A DNA stretch of 7,726 bases from Porticoccus sp. (GCA_023263825.1 JALQUJ010000161.1:1-7726); one strand, 5' to 3'; shown: positions 1-6,776, counted from the first letter of the stretch. Numbers and translations: made by a program. The notes: generated by a model not told the origin, from the letters alone.

Positions 1-117
1 ATGAGCCGAGTGCTCGACCAAGTAAGGTCACGTTTCGAGTGGGTGTGAAGGACAGCCGGTTAAGGCTTTTGGCGTTCGAGCGGCTCTTGTAGAGTCGCTC
101 AAATTGCTCGCCGCGCC
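1..117. other. Non-dnaE sequence at the left edge; possible insertion or rearrangement junction
   Basis: On the minus strand the dnaE reading frame matches the DnaE family up to the Glu codon at 118-120 and then stops matching. The 117 bases beyond it contain several short inverted repeats (78-100, 54-67, 16-29, 3-15), as expected of a structured RNA or the end of a mobile element. No transposase, reverse transcriptase or integrase coding is visible; the only open frame entering it is the 29-residue tail of the interrupted dnaE. Candidates are the 5' end of a group II intron, an insertion-sequence end, a deletion or inversion joint, or a chimeric contig edge. That it is foreign to dnaE is well supported; its identity is not. 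Confidence 0.6.
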
Positions 118-1923
118 TTCTGCTCGCTGCATTAAGCCATAGGTGGCCGGATCATCCAGAGGGATAGCTTCTATGGTCATGGGCTCTTCAGCGGCACGCT
201 GTCGCCGTTGATTCACCATTTTTACAGCCCAATCGATAATGGTGAGTGTACGCAATCCCAGGAAGTCAAACTTCACCAGGCCCGCCTGTTCCACATCATC
301 TTTATCAAATTGGGTAACCAGCCCCTCACCCACTTCGTCACAATACAAAGGTGAAAAGTCTGTGAGCTTAGTAGGTGCAATCACTACACCACCTGCGTGC
401 TTCCCTACATTTCGAGTTATGCCCTCTAACTGAAGGGCCATACCCCAGATTTCCTGAGCCTCTTCATCATTATCTAAAAATTCTTTTAGTGCCTCTTCCT
501 GCCCTACGGCTTTCTCAAGGGTCATGCCGATATCCGGGGGAATCATCTTTGATAGCTTGTCTGCCAAACCATAGGATTTCCCCTGTACTCGGGCTACATC
601 TCGCACCACCGCTTTAGCCGCCATAGTACCGAAGGTAATGATTTGCGAAACCGCATCACGACCATAGCGGTCGGCCACGTAGGCAATCACCCTGTCCCGA
701 TTGTCCATGCAGAAATCAATATCGAAGTCTGGCATGGAAACACGTTCTGGATTTAGGAAGCGTTCAAACAGTAGGTCGTATTCTAGTGGATCTAGATCTG
801 TAATTTTCAAAGCATAGGCCACTACAGAACCCGCACCAGAACCACGACCAGGCCCAACAGGGATATCGTTTTCTTTTGCCCAACGGATAAAATCCATGAC
901 GATTAGAAAATACCCGGGAAAACCCATCTGGATAATAATATCCAGTTCGAATCTTAGGCGATCCAGATAAACTTGTTTCTGCTCGGAATAATCAGCGGCT
1001 GAGTTATCGAGAATGATTTCTAACCGCTCTTCCAGTCCCTCATAGGACATTTTTTCAAAAAAGCTGTCTGTGGTCATACCCTCAGGAATTGGGTATTCAG
1101 GAAGAAAATATTCACCCAGTTTTAGGTCCAGATTACAACGCCGCGCTATTTCTATGGTATTTTCCAGGGCTTCTGGAATATCACTGAATAGTTCAGCCAT
1201 TTCAGCTGGAGAGCGTAAATACTGCTGCTCACTGTAACGTCGCTCCCGGCGAGGATCATCCAGTACTCGTCCTTCACCAATACAAACTCTCGCTTCATGG
1301 GCTTCAAATTGTTCTGCATCGATGAAACGGACGTCATTGGTCGCAACAACCGGGCAATCTGACGAGGTAGCTAATTTTACTGCGGCATGAATAAAGTCTT
1401 CTTCCCCTAAACGTCCGGTCCGAGTCAGCTCAAAATAAAAATGGTCGGCAAAATGTTGTGCCCACTCTTTCAAGAGATCAGCCGCTAATTCTGGCTTACC
1501 TGAAACCAACAACTGCCCCACATCACTTTGACGACCACAGAGTACTATTAAGCCCTCTGATAATTCATTGACCCATAGTCTTTGCAAGAAGGGTTTACCT
1601 TGTACTTGACCCTCTTGGTACGCACGAGAAATAAGTTGGGTAAGGTTGTGATAACCCTTTTGGTTCGTCGCTAATAATGTAATCCAGTAAGGTGTGCCAT
1701 CTGTTACTTGGCTTTGTACTTGGAAATCTGCACCACAGATTGGTTTTAACCCAGCCCCTTGTGCCGCTTTGTAAAATTTCACCAAACTAAAGAGGTTTGT
1801 TACATCTGTAAGAGCAACGGCTGGCATACCCATATCAGCCACAGATTTCACCAATGGCTTTATCCGAACCAAGCCATCGACCATTGAATATTCGCTATGT
1901 AACCGTAAGTGTACAAACGCCAT
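28..1923 (-). CDS. dnaE: DNA polymerase III subunit alpha, interrupted after residue 602
   Basis: This is the replicative C-family polymerase subunit. The visible part holds the N-terminal PHP domain (starting with the FVHLRLHSEYS motif) and the palm. The palm includes GPGRGSGAGS at 357-366, the MPDFDIDFC motif with D401 and D403, HAGG at 509-512, and KFDFLGLR with D553. These three aspartates correspond to catalytic D401, D403 and D555 of E. coli. DnaE is normally about 1160 residues. Here family similarity stops at E602 (LMQRAE), where a TTAVFQLES-like segment is expected, and 29 unrelated residues lead to a TGA at 28-30. Most of the fingers, the beta-clamp-binding region and the OB and tau-binding domains are therefore missing. 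As it stands the product could not be a working polymerase. The ATG at 1921-1923 is the only plausible start: an in-frame stop lies just upstream and the residues after it align with the family start. The only SD-like sequence (AGAGG) is unusually far away, about 16 bases. A split gene restored by splicing, a pseudogene, or an assembly artefact are all possible. Confidence 0.93.
   Translation of the reverse strand: MAFVHLRLHSEYSMVDGLVRIKPLVKSVADMGMPAVALTDVTNLFSLVKFYKAAQGAGLKPICGADFQVQSQVTDGTPYWITLLATNQKGYHNLTQLISRAYQEGQVQGKPFLQRLWVNELSEGLIVLCGRQSDVGQLLVSGKPELAADLLKEWAQHFADHFYFELTRTGRLGEEDFIHAAVKLATSSDCPVVATNDVRFIDAEQFEAHEARVCIGEGRVLDDPRRERRYSEQQYLRSPAEMAELFSDIPEALENTIEIARRCNLDLKLGEYFLPEYPIPEGMTTDSFFEKMSYEGLEERLEIILDNSAADYSEQKQVYLDRLRFELDIIIQMGFPGYFLIVMDFIRWAKENDIPVGPGRGSGAGSVVAYALKITDLDPLEYDLLFERFLNPERVSMPDFDIDFCMDNRDRVIAYVADRYGRDAVSQIITFGTMAAKAVVRDVARVQGKSYGLADKLSKMIPPDIGMTLEKAVGQEEALKEFLDNDEEAQEIWGMALQLEGITRNVGKHAGGVVIAPTKLTDFSPLYCDEVGEGLVTQFDKDDVEQAGLVKFDFLGLRTLTIIDWAVKMVNQRRQRAAEEPMTIEAIPLDDPATYGLMQRAEGAASNLSDSTRAARTPKALTGCPSHPLET
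75..103 (-). repeat. Imperfect inverted repeat, strong hairpin next to the dnaE break
   Basis: A 10-bp arm at 78-87 pairs with 91-100 around a 3-base loop, with one A-C mismatch as read on the minus strand. Two further pairs beyond one mismatch extend it to 75-103. Short complementary blocks GGCG and CGCC (71-74 and 109-112) could enclose it. It lies 15 bases past the last dnaE-like codon. No T-run follows it on the minus strand, so it is not a typical terminator. It may be a stem of an inserted structured element. Confidence 0.55.
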
Positions 1924-2053
1924 TTTATTTTCGGGCTTACCTCTGCAATGCTATGCTCAAGTACGGAATGGCCAAGTACTGACCAAGTCAGTCTAATATT
2001 GTGTTCTTAATCAGGTTTAAGTAGCTTTCGCTAATTTAAATAACTTTTTAGGT
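1924..2053 (-). promoter_or_regulatory. rnhB-dnaE spacer with small inverted and direct repeats
   Basis: This is the longest spacer in the window (130 bp). It contains a perfect 6-bp inverted repeat with a 3-base loop at 1978-1992 (ACTGAC/GTCAGT). On the plus strand there are three CAAGT copies at about 1958, 1973 and 1984, two of them CAAGTAC. A 4-bp stem closed by a GAAA tetraloop lies at 2022-2033. No T-run follows either hairpin, so neither reads as an intrinsic terminator. A weak -35/-10-like pair (TTAAAC, 16 bases, TATTAG) is present on the minus strand but is not convincing. The length and repeats suggest dnaE may have its own control, which is inference. Confidence 0.25.
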
Positions 2054-2683
2054 TCAAGTAGTTATTGATAACTGTGTTGCCGCGAACATACTTTTCACCG
2101 GCTCAAAGGTCCGGCGATGTATGGGGCTTGGCCCCAATTGTTCAATTGCCTGCATATGCTGCTTGGTACCATAGCCTTTGTGCCCGGCAAAACCATAGCC
2201 TGGGTATTGCTCATCAAAGGCAACCATTTCACCATCTCTACACACCTTCGCCAGAATTGACGCAGCACTGATTTCAGCTACTTTATCATCACCTTTTACA
2301 ACGGTTTCACCATTGTAGCTCCAAGGGGGCATACGGTTACCGTCAACAGCCACATATTCAGGACTTATGCTCAAGCCATCAACTGCACGCACCATGGCCA
2401 TCATGGTTGCCTGCAATATGTTGTAGCAATCAATCTCTTCTACACTGGCACGTGCCACATACCAACAGAGTGCTTTTTCTCTAATTTCCAGAGCAAGTTG
2501 CTGGCGTCGTTTATCCGTTAACTTTTTAGAATCAGCAAGGCCTTCAATAGGTTTGTTAGCATCAAGAATGACTGCAGCCGTAACCACATCTCCAGCTAAA
2601 GGGCCTCGGCCTACCTCGTCTACACCAGCAAGTAAATTCCCTTGATAATTTAACTGAAACGGTTGCTTCTCTATGTCATTCAT
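2054..2683 (-). CDS. rnhB: Ribonuclease HII
   Basis: A cytoplasmic type 2 RNase H that cuts RNA in RNA-DNA hybrids and starts removal of single ribonucleotides from DNA. Its 209 residues compare with 198 in E. coli. The N-terminal signature AGVDEVGRGPLAG carries D22 and E23. D114 lies in VAVDGN, and the fourth acidic residue is most likely D150 in AKVCRD, after the conserved EISAASILAK stretch. The GYGFAGHKGYGT motif near 162-173 and the C-terminal HRRTF are also typical. The ATG at 2681-2683 is preceded by a good SD. The gene follows lpxB by 67 bp and precedes dnaE, the usual gammaproteobacterial order. The full catalytic set is present, so the gene looks intact. Confidence 0.96.
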   Translation of the reverse strand: MNDIEKQPFQLNYQGNLLAGVDEVGRGPLAGDVVTAAVILDANKPIEGLADSKKLTDKRRQQLALEIREKALCWYVARASVEEIDCYNILQATMMAMVRAVDGLSISPEYVAVDGNRMPPWSYNGETVVKGDDKVAEISAASILAKVCRDGEMVAFDEQYPGYGFAGHKGYGTKQHMQAIEQLGPSPIHRRTFEPVKSMFAATQLSITT

Positions 2684-2691
2684 AATCGAAA

Positions 2692-2697
2692 CCTTTC
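2692..2697 (-). promoter_or_regulatory. Ribosome binding site of rnhB
   Basis: GAAAGG on the minus strand, 8 bases before the ATG at 2681-2683. It supports this start and is clearly better than the SD sequences before lpxA, lpxB and lpxD. Confidence 0.55.
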
Positions 2698-2751
2698 ATA
2701 GACAGCCCTTATGCTATTAACTGTACTATCCAACGACTACACTTTCAGTCA

Positions 2752-3894
2752 CTAATTCTTTTCGATTAATTGTACCAATGCCTTGGCAGCAGTCTCATTA
2801 CCACCATGCTGAAGAGACTTGTGTATTGAAATAAAGCGCTGTTTTAACTCCGCCACGCGATCAGGCTGTTGAAAGAAATCCAACACCGCTGCCCTTAAAT
2901 TTTCTACGGTTGCATCATCCTGCAATAGTTCAGGAACAAGCATTTCGTCAGCCAGTAAATTGGGCAGTGATACGTAAGGCACCTTAACCATTTTTGATAA
3001 CAGCTTATAGGTATATTTACCCATACGGTAGCTGACGACCATGGGCTTTTTTAACAGCATAGCTTCTAATGCTGAGGTACCCGATGATAACAGCACAACA
3101 TCAGCAGCTGACATGGCAGCGAGGGATTGCCCATCCAATAAGGTAATGGGTAATGATGGGTATTCTTTAAGAAGAAGGGAAAGTTGTTCTCGTCGTTCAG
3201 GACTAGCAGCAGGTATCACCAACTGTAGCACGGGTATCTTGTTCTGGCATTGCTGTGCCACATCGAGAAAGAGCTTACCCAGTGTGTCAACTTCTCCTGC
3301 TCGACTGCCAGGCATCACCGTTAACACTGGTGCATCTGTAAGACCCCACTGTTGACGCGCTTCTACAGTATTTGTTTCCATACTAAGTTCTTCGGCTAAC
3401 GGATGCCCAACACAGACAACGGGTACTTTATGCCGCCGATAAAAAGCTTCCTCAAAAGGCAGCAGGGTCAACATCAAGTCGACGGCTTGAGATATTTTTT
3501 TTACTCGGCCCTGCCGCCATGCCCAAACCGATGGACTGACATAATGAGCAGTTTTAATACCTTTCTTCCGTAGTTTTAATTCCAGTCCCAAATTAAAATC
3601 TGGCGAGTCTATCCCTACAACCAGATCGTATTGGTTTTCAACAAAGTGATTGAACAGTGTTTTCCGTATTTTAAACAACTCAGGCAGGCGTTTGAGTGGC
3701 TCAACAAATCCCATCACAGAAAGGCGATCGATGGCAAACAGGGTTTCAAAACCCTCAGCCAACATTTTGTCGCCACCCATTCCGGAAAACAAAGCATTGG
3801 GATAATAAGCTTTTAATGCCTGGATTAACCCAGCACCCAGCTGGTCACCTGAGGATTCTCCGGCAACCAAACCAATCTTAATGGGCTGAGACAT
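2752..3894 (-). CDS. lpxB: Lipid-A-disaccharide synthase
   Basis: A membrane-associated glycosyltransferase (family GT19) that joins UDP-2,3-diacylglucosamine and lipid X into the beta-1,6 disaccharide of lipid A, releasing UDP. Its 380 residues compare with 382 in E. coli. The sequence shows the N-terminal AGESSGDQLGAG loop (11-22), GIDSPDFN with D96 (equivalent to the important D98 of E. coli), YVSPSVWAWR at 118-127, PFEEAFY, GHP, the donor-site PGSRAGEV at 195-202, the SSGTSALEAML segment near 270-280, and VSLPNLLADE. All conserved blocks are present and no break is seen. The ATG at 3892-3894 lies 6 bp after the lpxA stop with only a poor SD, so translation is probably coupled to lpxA. The stop is TAG. 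Confidence 0.97.
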   Translation of the reverse strand: MSQPIKIGLVAGESSGDQLGAGLIQALKAYYPNALFSGMGGDKMLAEGFETLFAIDRLSVMGFVEPLKRLPELFKIRKTLFNHFVENQYDLVVGIDSPDFNLGLELKLRKKGIKTAHYVSPSVWAWRQGRVKKISQAVDLMLTLLPFEEAFYRRHKVPVVCVGHPLAEELSMETNTVEARQQWGLTDAPVLTVMPGSRAGEVDTLGKLFLDVAQQCQNKIPVLQLVIPAASPERREQLSLLLKEYPSLPITLLDGQSLAAMSAADVVLLSSGTSALEAMLLKKPMVVSYRMGKYTYKLLSKMVKVPYVSLPNLLADEMLVPELLQDDATVENLRAAVLDFFQQPDRVAELKQRFISIHKSLQHGGNETAAKALVQLIEKN

Positions 3895-3900
3895 TGGTAC

Positions 3901-4677
3901 TTAACGAATGATGCCGCGAGATGACGCTCTAACGGAATCCACCAATGGTTGTACTTCTGGGTGCTCCAACGTTAGAGCATCCAGTTTTTCCAATGCATCA
4001 TCAAGGGAAAGTCCCTGACGGTAGAGAATTTTGTACCCTTGCTTAATAGCAGAAATAGACTCTTTGGCAAAACCTCTTCGTCTCAAGCCCTCTGCATTAA
4101 TGGTTTTAGGTTCAGCGGGTGAACCAAAGGCCATGACATAAGCGGGAACATCTTGCGGCAAGAATGCTGCAGGACCGATTAAGGTATGAGAACCAATAGA
4201 GACGAACTGATGAACTAGCACGTACCCAGAAAGAATGGACCAGTCACCCAGTGTTACATGACCGGCAAGGGAGGCATTATTTACAAGGATACAATTGCTT
4301 CCTACGGTACAGTCGTGACCAATATGTACATAGGCCATCATCAGGTTATCACTACCAATAGAAGTTAGACCTCGATCCTGTAATGTGCCTCGGTGAACCG
4401 TAACGCCCTCTCTGAAAATATTATTATCACCAATTTCCAGACGAGTCGGTTCCCCGTCATATTTCATATCCGGGGTATCTTCACCAATGGTAGAGAACTG
4501 AAAGATGCGATTGTTTTTACCAATGGTCGTTGGCCCTTTGACCACCACGTGAGAATTAATCACGGTGCCAGCACCAATCTTCACATCTGGACCAATCATC
4601 GTCCATGGGCCAATTTCAACGCCCTCCTCCAACTCTGCTGAAGGGTCTATTATTGCTCTTGGATCTATCAACGACAT
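3901..4677 (-). CDS. lpxA: Acyl-ACP--UDP-N-acetylglucosamine O-acyltransferase
   Basis: This enzyme catalyses the first step of lipid A synthesis: transfer of a 3-hydroxyacyl chain from ACP to the 3-OH of UDP-GlcNAc in the cytoplasm. Its 258 residues form a left-handed beta-helix of hexapeptide repeats (roughly 1-185) and a C-terminal helical part ending in SSRGIIR. The catalytic pair is H118 and H121 (HIGHDC), matching H122 and H125 of E. coli. H156 matches H160. Length equals that of the P. aeruginosa enzyme rather than the 262 of E. coli. The acyl-length 'ruler' position (G173 in E. coli, M169 in P. aeruginosa) is P169 here, and E. coli H191 is P187, which argues against a pocket built like that of E. 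coli. The ATG starts 4 bp after the fabZ stop, with a very weak SD, indicating coupling with fabZ. Confidence 0.97.
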   Translation of the reverse strand: MSLIDPRAIIDPSAELEEGVEIGPWTMIGPDVKIGAGTVINSHVVVKGPTTIGKNNRIFQFSTIGEDTPDMKYDGEPTRLEIGDNNIFREGVTVHRGTLQDRGLTSIGSDNLMMAYVHIGHDCTVGSNCILVNNASLAGHVTLGDWSILSGYVLVHQFVSIGSHTLIGPAAFLPQDVPAYVMAFGSPAEPKTINAEGLRRRGFAKESISAIKQGYKILYRQGLSLDDALEKLDALTLEHPEVQPLVDSVRASSRGIIR

Positions 4678-4681
4678 AAAA

Positions 4682-5116
4682 CTAAACCGACTTCAGAGCA
4701 CAAAGAATGGTTGCCTCACAGGCTAATTCACCATCAACAGTCGCTCGGCAGTTAAAACGCCATATTGTTCGTTTTACAGAATCAATTTTTGCTTCCAACA
4801 TCAATTGATCTCCAGGAACTACTTGTCGTTTGAAACGAACGCCATCAACTCCAGCAAATAGATACAGTACATCATCATCAGCATATTTATCTGCTGTCAC
4901 AAAACCCAAAACGCCAGCAGCCTGAGCCATCGCTTCAATAATCATTACACCAGGAAAAATAGGTGTATTGGGAAAATGGCCGTTAAAAACTTCTTCATTG
5001 GCTGTAATATTTTTATAGGCGAGAACCCTTTCACCTGGTTCCATTTCTACTATACGATCCACCAGTAAAAACGGGTAGCGATGAGGCAACCGTTCTTTTA
5101 TATCATTGATATCCAT
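4682..5116 (-). CDS. fabZ: 3-hydroxyacyl-ACP dehydratase FabZ
   Basis: A cytoplasmic hotdog-fold dehydratase of type II fatty acid synthesis that converts (3R)-hydroxyacyl-ACP to trans-2-enoyl-ACP. It draws on the same 3-hydroxyacyl-ACP pool as LpxA and LpxD, which explains its place between them. Its 144 residues are normal for the family. The active site is H47 in NGHFPNTPIFPG and E61 in MIIEAMAQAAG, with the 14-residue spacing seen in the family (H49/E63 in P. aeruginosa). An LPHRYPFLLVDR start motif occupies 10-21. The ATG at 5114-5116 has only a weak GAG about 8 bases upstream. A 64-bp AT-rich spacer separates it from lpxD, and lpxA follows at 4 bp. Confidence 0.97.
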   Translation of the reverse strand: MDINDIKERLPHRYPFLLVDRIVEMEPGERVLAYKNITANEEVFNGHFPNTPIFPGVMIIEAMAQAAGVLGFVTADKYADDDVLYLFAGVDGVRFKRQVVPGDQLMLEAKIDSVKRTIWRFNCRATVDGELACEATILCALKSV

Positions 5117-5156
5117 TAAATTTTCTCAAGACTCAGCAAAGTTGCAGTTAAGCTAT

Positions 5157-5170
5157 GTAATTTTTATTAC
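5157..5170 (-). repeat. Small AT-rich inverted repeat in the lpxD-fabZ spacer
   Basis: GTAAT and ATTAC arms surround four bases, giving a perfect but weak 5-bp stem within the 64-bp spacer. No T-run follows on the minus strand. It could slightly affect mRNA processing or simply be chance in AT-rich sequence. Confidence 0.2.
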
Positions 5171-5180
5171 GCAATTGTCG

Positions 5181-6194
5181 TTATAATTTCTTTTCAAGCT
5201 GTTTAATTCGTTGCGCCAAATCATCCAATTGATTAAAGCGAACAGCATTTTTACGCCATTCTCGTGACTTGCTAAATGCGGTACCCGATGAATATGAACC
5301 CGGTTTATTCAATGATTTGCTAATTATTGTACCGCCCGTCAAATGTACACCATCACAAATAGATATGTGCCCAACGACACCCACCTGTCCGGCAAGGATA
5401 CAATTTTTACCAATGACTGTGCTACCAGAAATACCAGAACAACCGGCTATTGCTGTATTTTCACCAATACGAACATTGTGGGCGACCTGTACATGATTAT
5501 CGAGGATAGCTCCATCTTCAATGACCGTATTATCCAGTGCACCCCGATCGATAGTTGAGCATGCACCGATTTCAACACGGTTACCAATCACAACCCCGCC
5601 TAATTGGTAAATTTTCTGCCAACGCCCTTCATGATGAGCAAAACCAAATCCATCTGCACCAATTGTTGTATTACTATGAACAGTTACATGATCACCTATG
5701 GACACGCCGTGGTAGATACTCACATTAGCCGAGATACGACAATGTTCACCTAGAATGGTGTTATTACCTACAAATGTACCAGCACCAATGATTGAATGCT
5801 CTCCGACAACCACATTGTCACTAATAACAGCGTTAGGACCAATGCTTGCTGTCTTAGCAACAGATGCTGAATCTGCCACCACTGCACTTGGATGAACGCC
5901 AGGCTTGGAAACTGGTGCACAATCAAACAAAGAAGAAGCGAGAGCGTAACCAAGGTAAGGGTTATCCATAACAAGAGCATTACCTTGATAACCGTCAAGG
6001 TCGTCAACTGTGACAATAACTGCCCCAGCCCTGGTATCAATAAGAAAATTTCGGTATGACGGATTGGCTAGAAATGAAAGCTCTTTAGACCCAGCATCCT
6101 GCAATGTATTCAAGCCAACAATTTCAGTAGTCCCCTCTCCATGTACATTTGCACCAATATGCTTGGCAATGTCATGGAGAGTGTAACTAGGCAT
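5181..6194 (-). CDS. lpxD: UDP-3-O-(3-hydroxyacyl)glucosamine N-acyltransferase
   Basis: This enzyme catalyses the third step of lipid A synthesis: N-acylation of UDP-3-O-acylglucosamine using 3-hydroxyacyl-ACP. Its 337 residues compare with 341 in E. coli. An N-terminal uridine-binding domain (about 1-100, including FLANPSYRNFL and VMDNPYLGYA) is followed by a left-handed beta-helix of hexapeptide repeats (about 100-300). A C-terminal helix (311-337, REWRKNAVRFNQLDDLAQRIKQ) is expected to contact ACP. The catalytic H239 (VAHNV) and H276 (VVGHI) fall at the same numbers as in E. coli. DGFGFAHHEGRWQKI and EIGACSTIDRGALD are family signatures. The acyl-gating M290 of E. coli is I290 here. The ATG at 6192-6194 follows ompH by 22 bp with a weak SD, so it is probably cotranscribed with ompH. 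Confidence 0.97.
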   Translation of the reverse strand: MPSYTLHDIAKHIGANVHGEGTTEIVGLNTLQDAGSKELSFLANPSYRNFLIDTRAGAVIVTVDDLDGYQGNALVMDNPYLGYALASSLFDCAPVSKPGVHPSAVVADSASVAKTASIGPNAVISDNVVVGEHSIIGAGTFVGNNTILGEHCRISANVSIYHGVSIGDHVTVHSNTTIGADGFGFAHHEGRWQKIYQLGGVVIGNRVEIGACSTIDRGALDNTVIEDGAILDNHVQVAHNVRIGENTAIAGCSGISGSTVIGKNCILAGQVGVVGHISICDGVHLTGGTIISKSLNKPGSYSSGTAFSKSREWRKNAVRFNQLDDLAQRIKQLEKKL

Positions 6195-6216
6195 ATTTGG
6201 TAAACCGGCTCTTAAT

Positions 6217-6732
6217 TTATTTAGTCTTTTGATTAAGGCGATCTGTTAGCTTACTGGTCAAATCCAACTCAACAGCAACAGTTACAACAGCTTCAGCATT
6301 AATGAGTAACACAATACCTTCTTCCTTGATTAATTCTTGTAGCGCTTCGCCCGCTTTAGGGCGTAATTCTTGAACAATACTGCTTTGTAGTGCTTTTTGT
6401 TCCGCTTGTACTTTTCGAGTAGTTAGCTCTAGGTCAGCACGTAGAAATTCCATTTTTTTCTGGGCTTCAGCCGTTTGCTCTTCGGACCACGTCATCCCCT
6501 TACTCTCCACTTCTTTTTGAAGTGCTTTCATATCAGCCACAGTATTTTCATACTTGGCTTGAAGTGCTGCATAATCTGACTCACCCTGTACTTGCTTTAA
6601 GCGAGTTTTTGCCACTTCTGAACCAAAAATTGCCTTACCAAAATCAACTACAGCAACTTTCCCTTCTTCCGCAACTACTGTTACGGCAAATAATGTGGCC
6701 AAAGTAAACAATAATGTCTTAGCTATACGCAC
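6217..6732 (-). CDS. skp: Periplasmic chaperone OmpH/Skp family
   Basis: A periplasmic holdase that binds unfolded outer-membrane proteins after Sec export and delivers them toward the BAM complex; E. coli Skp is a trimer with coiled-coil tentacles. The precursor has 171 residues (161 in E. coli). Residues 1-21 are a clear Sec signal peptide: basic start MRIAK, hydrophobic core, cleavage predicted at VVA|EE. A beta-strand, KVAVVDFGKAIF, begins the body. About 38-125 is charged, helical and coiled-coil-like, and a C-terminal body segment follows (GIVLLINAEAVVTVAVELDLT). By hand count the mature protein has slightly more acidic than basic residues, unlike the basic E. coli Skp. The start is GTG at 6730-6732, supported by a strong SD and by the signal peptide beginning there. 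Its place between bamA and lpxD is conserved. Confidence 0.93.
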   Translation of the reverse strand: MRIAKTLLFTLATLFAVTVVAEEGKVAVVDFGKAIFGSEVAKTRLKQVQGESDYAALQAKYENTVADMKALQKEVESKGMTWSEEQTAEAQKKMEFLRADLELTTRKVQAEQKALQSSIVQELRPKAGEALQELIKEEGIVLLINAEAVVTVAVELDLTSKLTDRLNQKTK

Positions 6733-6740
6733 TCTAAATT

Positions 6741-6744
6741 CTCC
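6741..6744 (-). promoter_or_regulatory. Ribosome binding site of skp (fixes the GTG start)
   Basis: GGAG on the minus strand ends 8 bases before the GTG at 6730-6732. The nearby ATG at 6745-6747 is in another frame and soon meets a stop. The GTG is therefore the best start even though it is not ATG. Confidence 0.7.
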
Positions 6745-6776
6745 ATTTATTAACTATGATTTTTACTAAAATATTT

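Noticed and set aside
1..48. Small plus-strand peptide gene starting at base 1 (15 codons)
   Set aside because: It sits at the very edge with no upstream sequence to judge an SD, matches nothing recognisable and overlaps the hairpin segment.
54..67. Integron attC core-like GTTAAGG/CCTTAAC
   Set aside because: It misses the GTTRRRY and RYYYAAC consensus at one position on each side, there is no paired second core site, and no gene cassette is seen.
28..117. An intein inserted in DnaE after residue 602
   Set aside because: The residues after E602 begin with Gly rather than Cys or Ser, show no intein block A motif, and end in a stop after 29 codons.
239..617. Two plus-strand open frames opposite dnaE
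   Set aside because: They are antisense to the conserved palm of DnaE, overlap one another in different frames and show no protein-family features.
1978..1992. Intrinsic terminator between rnhB and dnaE
   Set aside because: The hairpin is perfect but short and no run of T follows it on the minus strand.
3041..3355. Plus-strand open frame of 104 residues opposite lpxB
   Set aside because: It is antisense to well-conserved LpxB motifs, has no recognisable domain and has no SD, so it is a shadow of the real gene.
5768..6040. Open frame on the minus strand for a hydrophobic 90-residue protein
   Set aside because: It is lpxD read in another frame; the hexapeptide repeats out of frame give Leu/Val-rich sequence. 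There is no SD and lpxD is clearly the coding frame.
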